Shown here piece by piece: positions 5,666 to 5,681 of a stretch of 5,681 bases of DNA. A program made the translations under genes and the position numbers. The stretch comes from an uncultured Desulfuromonadales bacterium. GTDB lineage: Bacteria > Desulfobacterota > Desulfuromonadia > Desulfuromonadales > Geopsychrobacteraceae. The stretch lies in assembly GCA_947259685.1 (NCBI GenBank), contig CAMYNC010000201.1, forward strand, positions 1-5,681, read 5' to 3'. The first letter of the stretch is position 1. Each line of letters starts with the position of its first letter. The notes beneath the pieces are model-generated. The model saw nothing but the letters and a program-made list of their open reading frames with translations. It made no database searches and was not told the origin of the DNA.

Positions 5666-5681
5666 GAATTAAGTTCAATAG

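Overview
The window is bacterial chromosome. It most resembles a Gram-negative proteobacterium, probably a deltaproteobacterium of the Desulfuromonas/Geobacter type. That placement is an inference from two things: the wording of the small cold-shock protein (a [14 protein letters not shown] C-terminus) and a GC-rich coding part with a MexB-like RND pump. A gammaproteobacterium is not excluded. There is no mobile element, CRISPR array, tRNA or rRNA.

Bases 1-4615 form one compact, GC-rich, plus-strand gene block. It opens inside the gene for an RND periplasmic adaptor (3' part only) and continues 5 bases later with the full inner-membrane RND pump (1034 aa). Next is a 29-codon gene for a tiny single-helix membrane protein, then yaeQ, then a YhbQ-like GIY-YIG domain protein. 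Gaps of 4 to 26 bases suggest one transcript. The adaptor and pump would work as an envelope-spanning efflux machine with an outer-membrane channel that is not in view. The tiny membrane protein sits where a pump accessory could be encoded. YaeQ and the GIY-YIG protein both have nuclease-related folds and no known link to efflux.

Bases 4616-5181 have no well-supported plus-strand gene. They hold an imperfect hairpin, a minus-strand 31-codon ORF with a very good ribosome binding site, and a more AT-rich stretch of undecided nature that may contain decayed coding sequence.

Bases 5182-5681 are a self-contained cold-shock unit. In order it has a 30-bp imperfect dyad, weak promoter-like hexamers, a leader of about 150 bases with a convincing intrinsic terminator inside it, the 65-aa CspA-family gene, and a second intrinsic terminator. 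The terminator lying between the likely promoter and the csp start codon is the most interesting regulatory feature. It implies either attenuation of csp or a short separate RNA upstream of it. The undescribed-candidate list is led by this leader and the 29-aa membrane protein.
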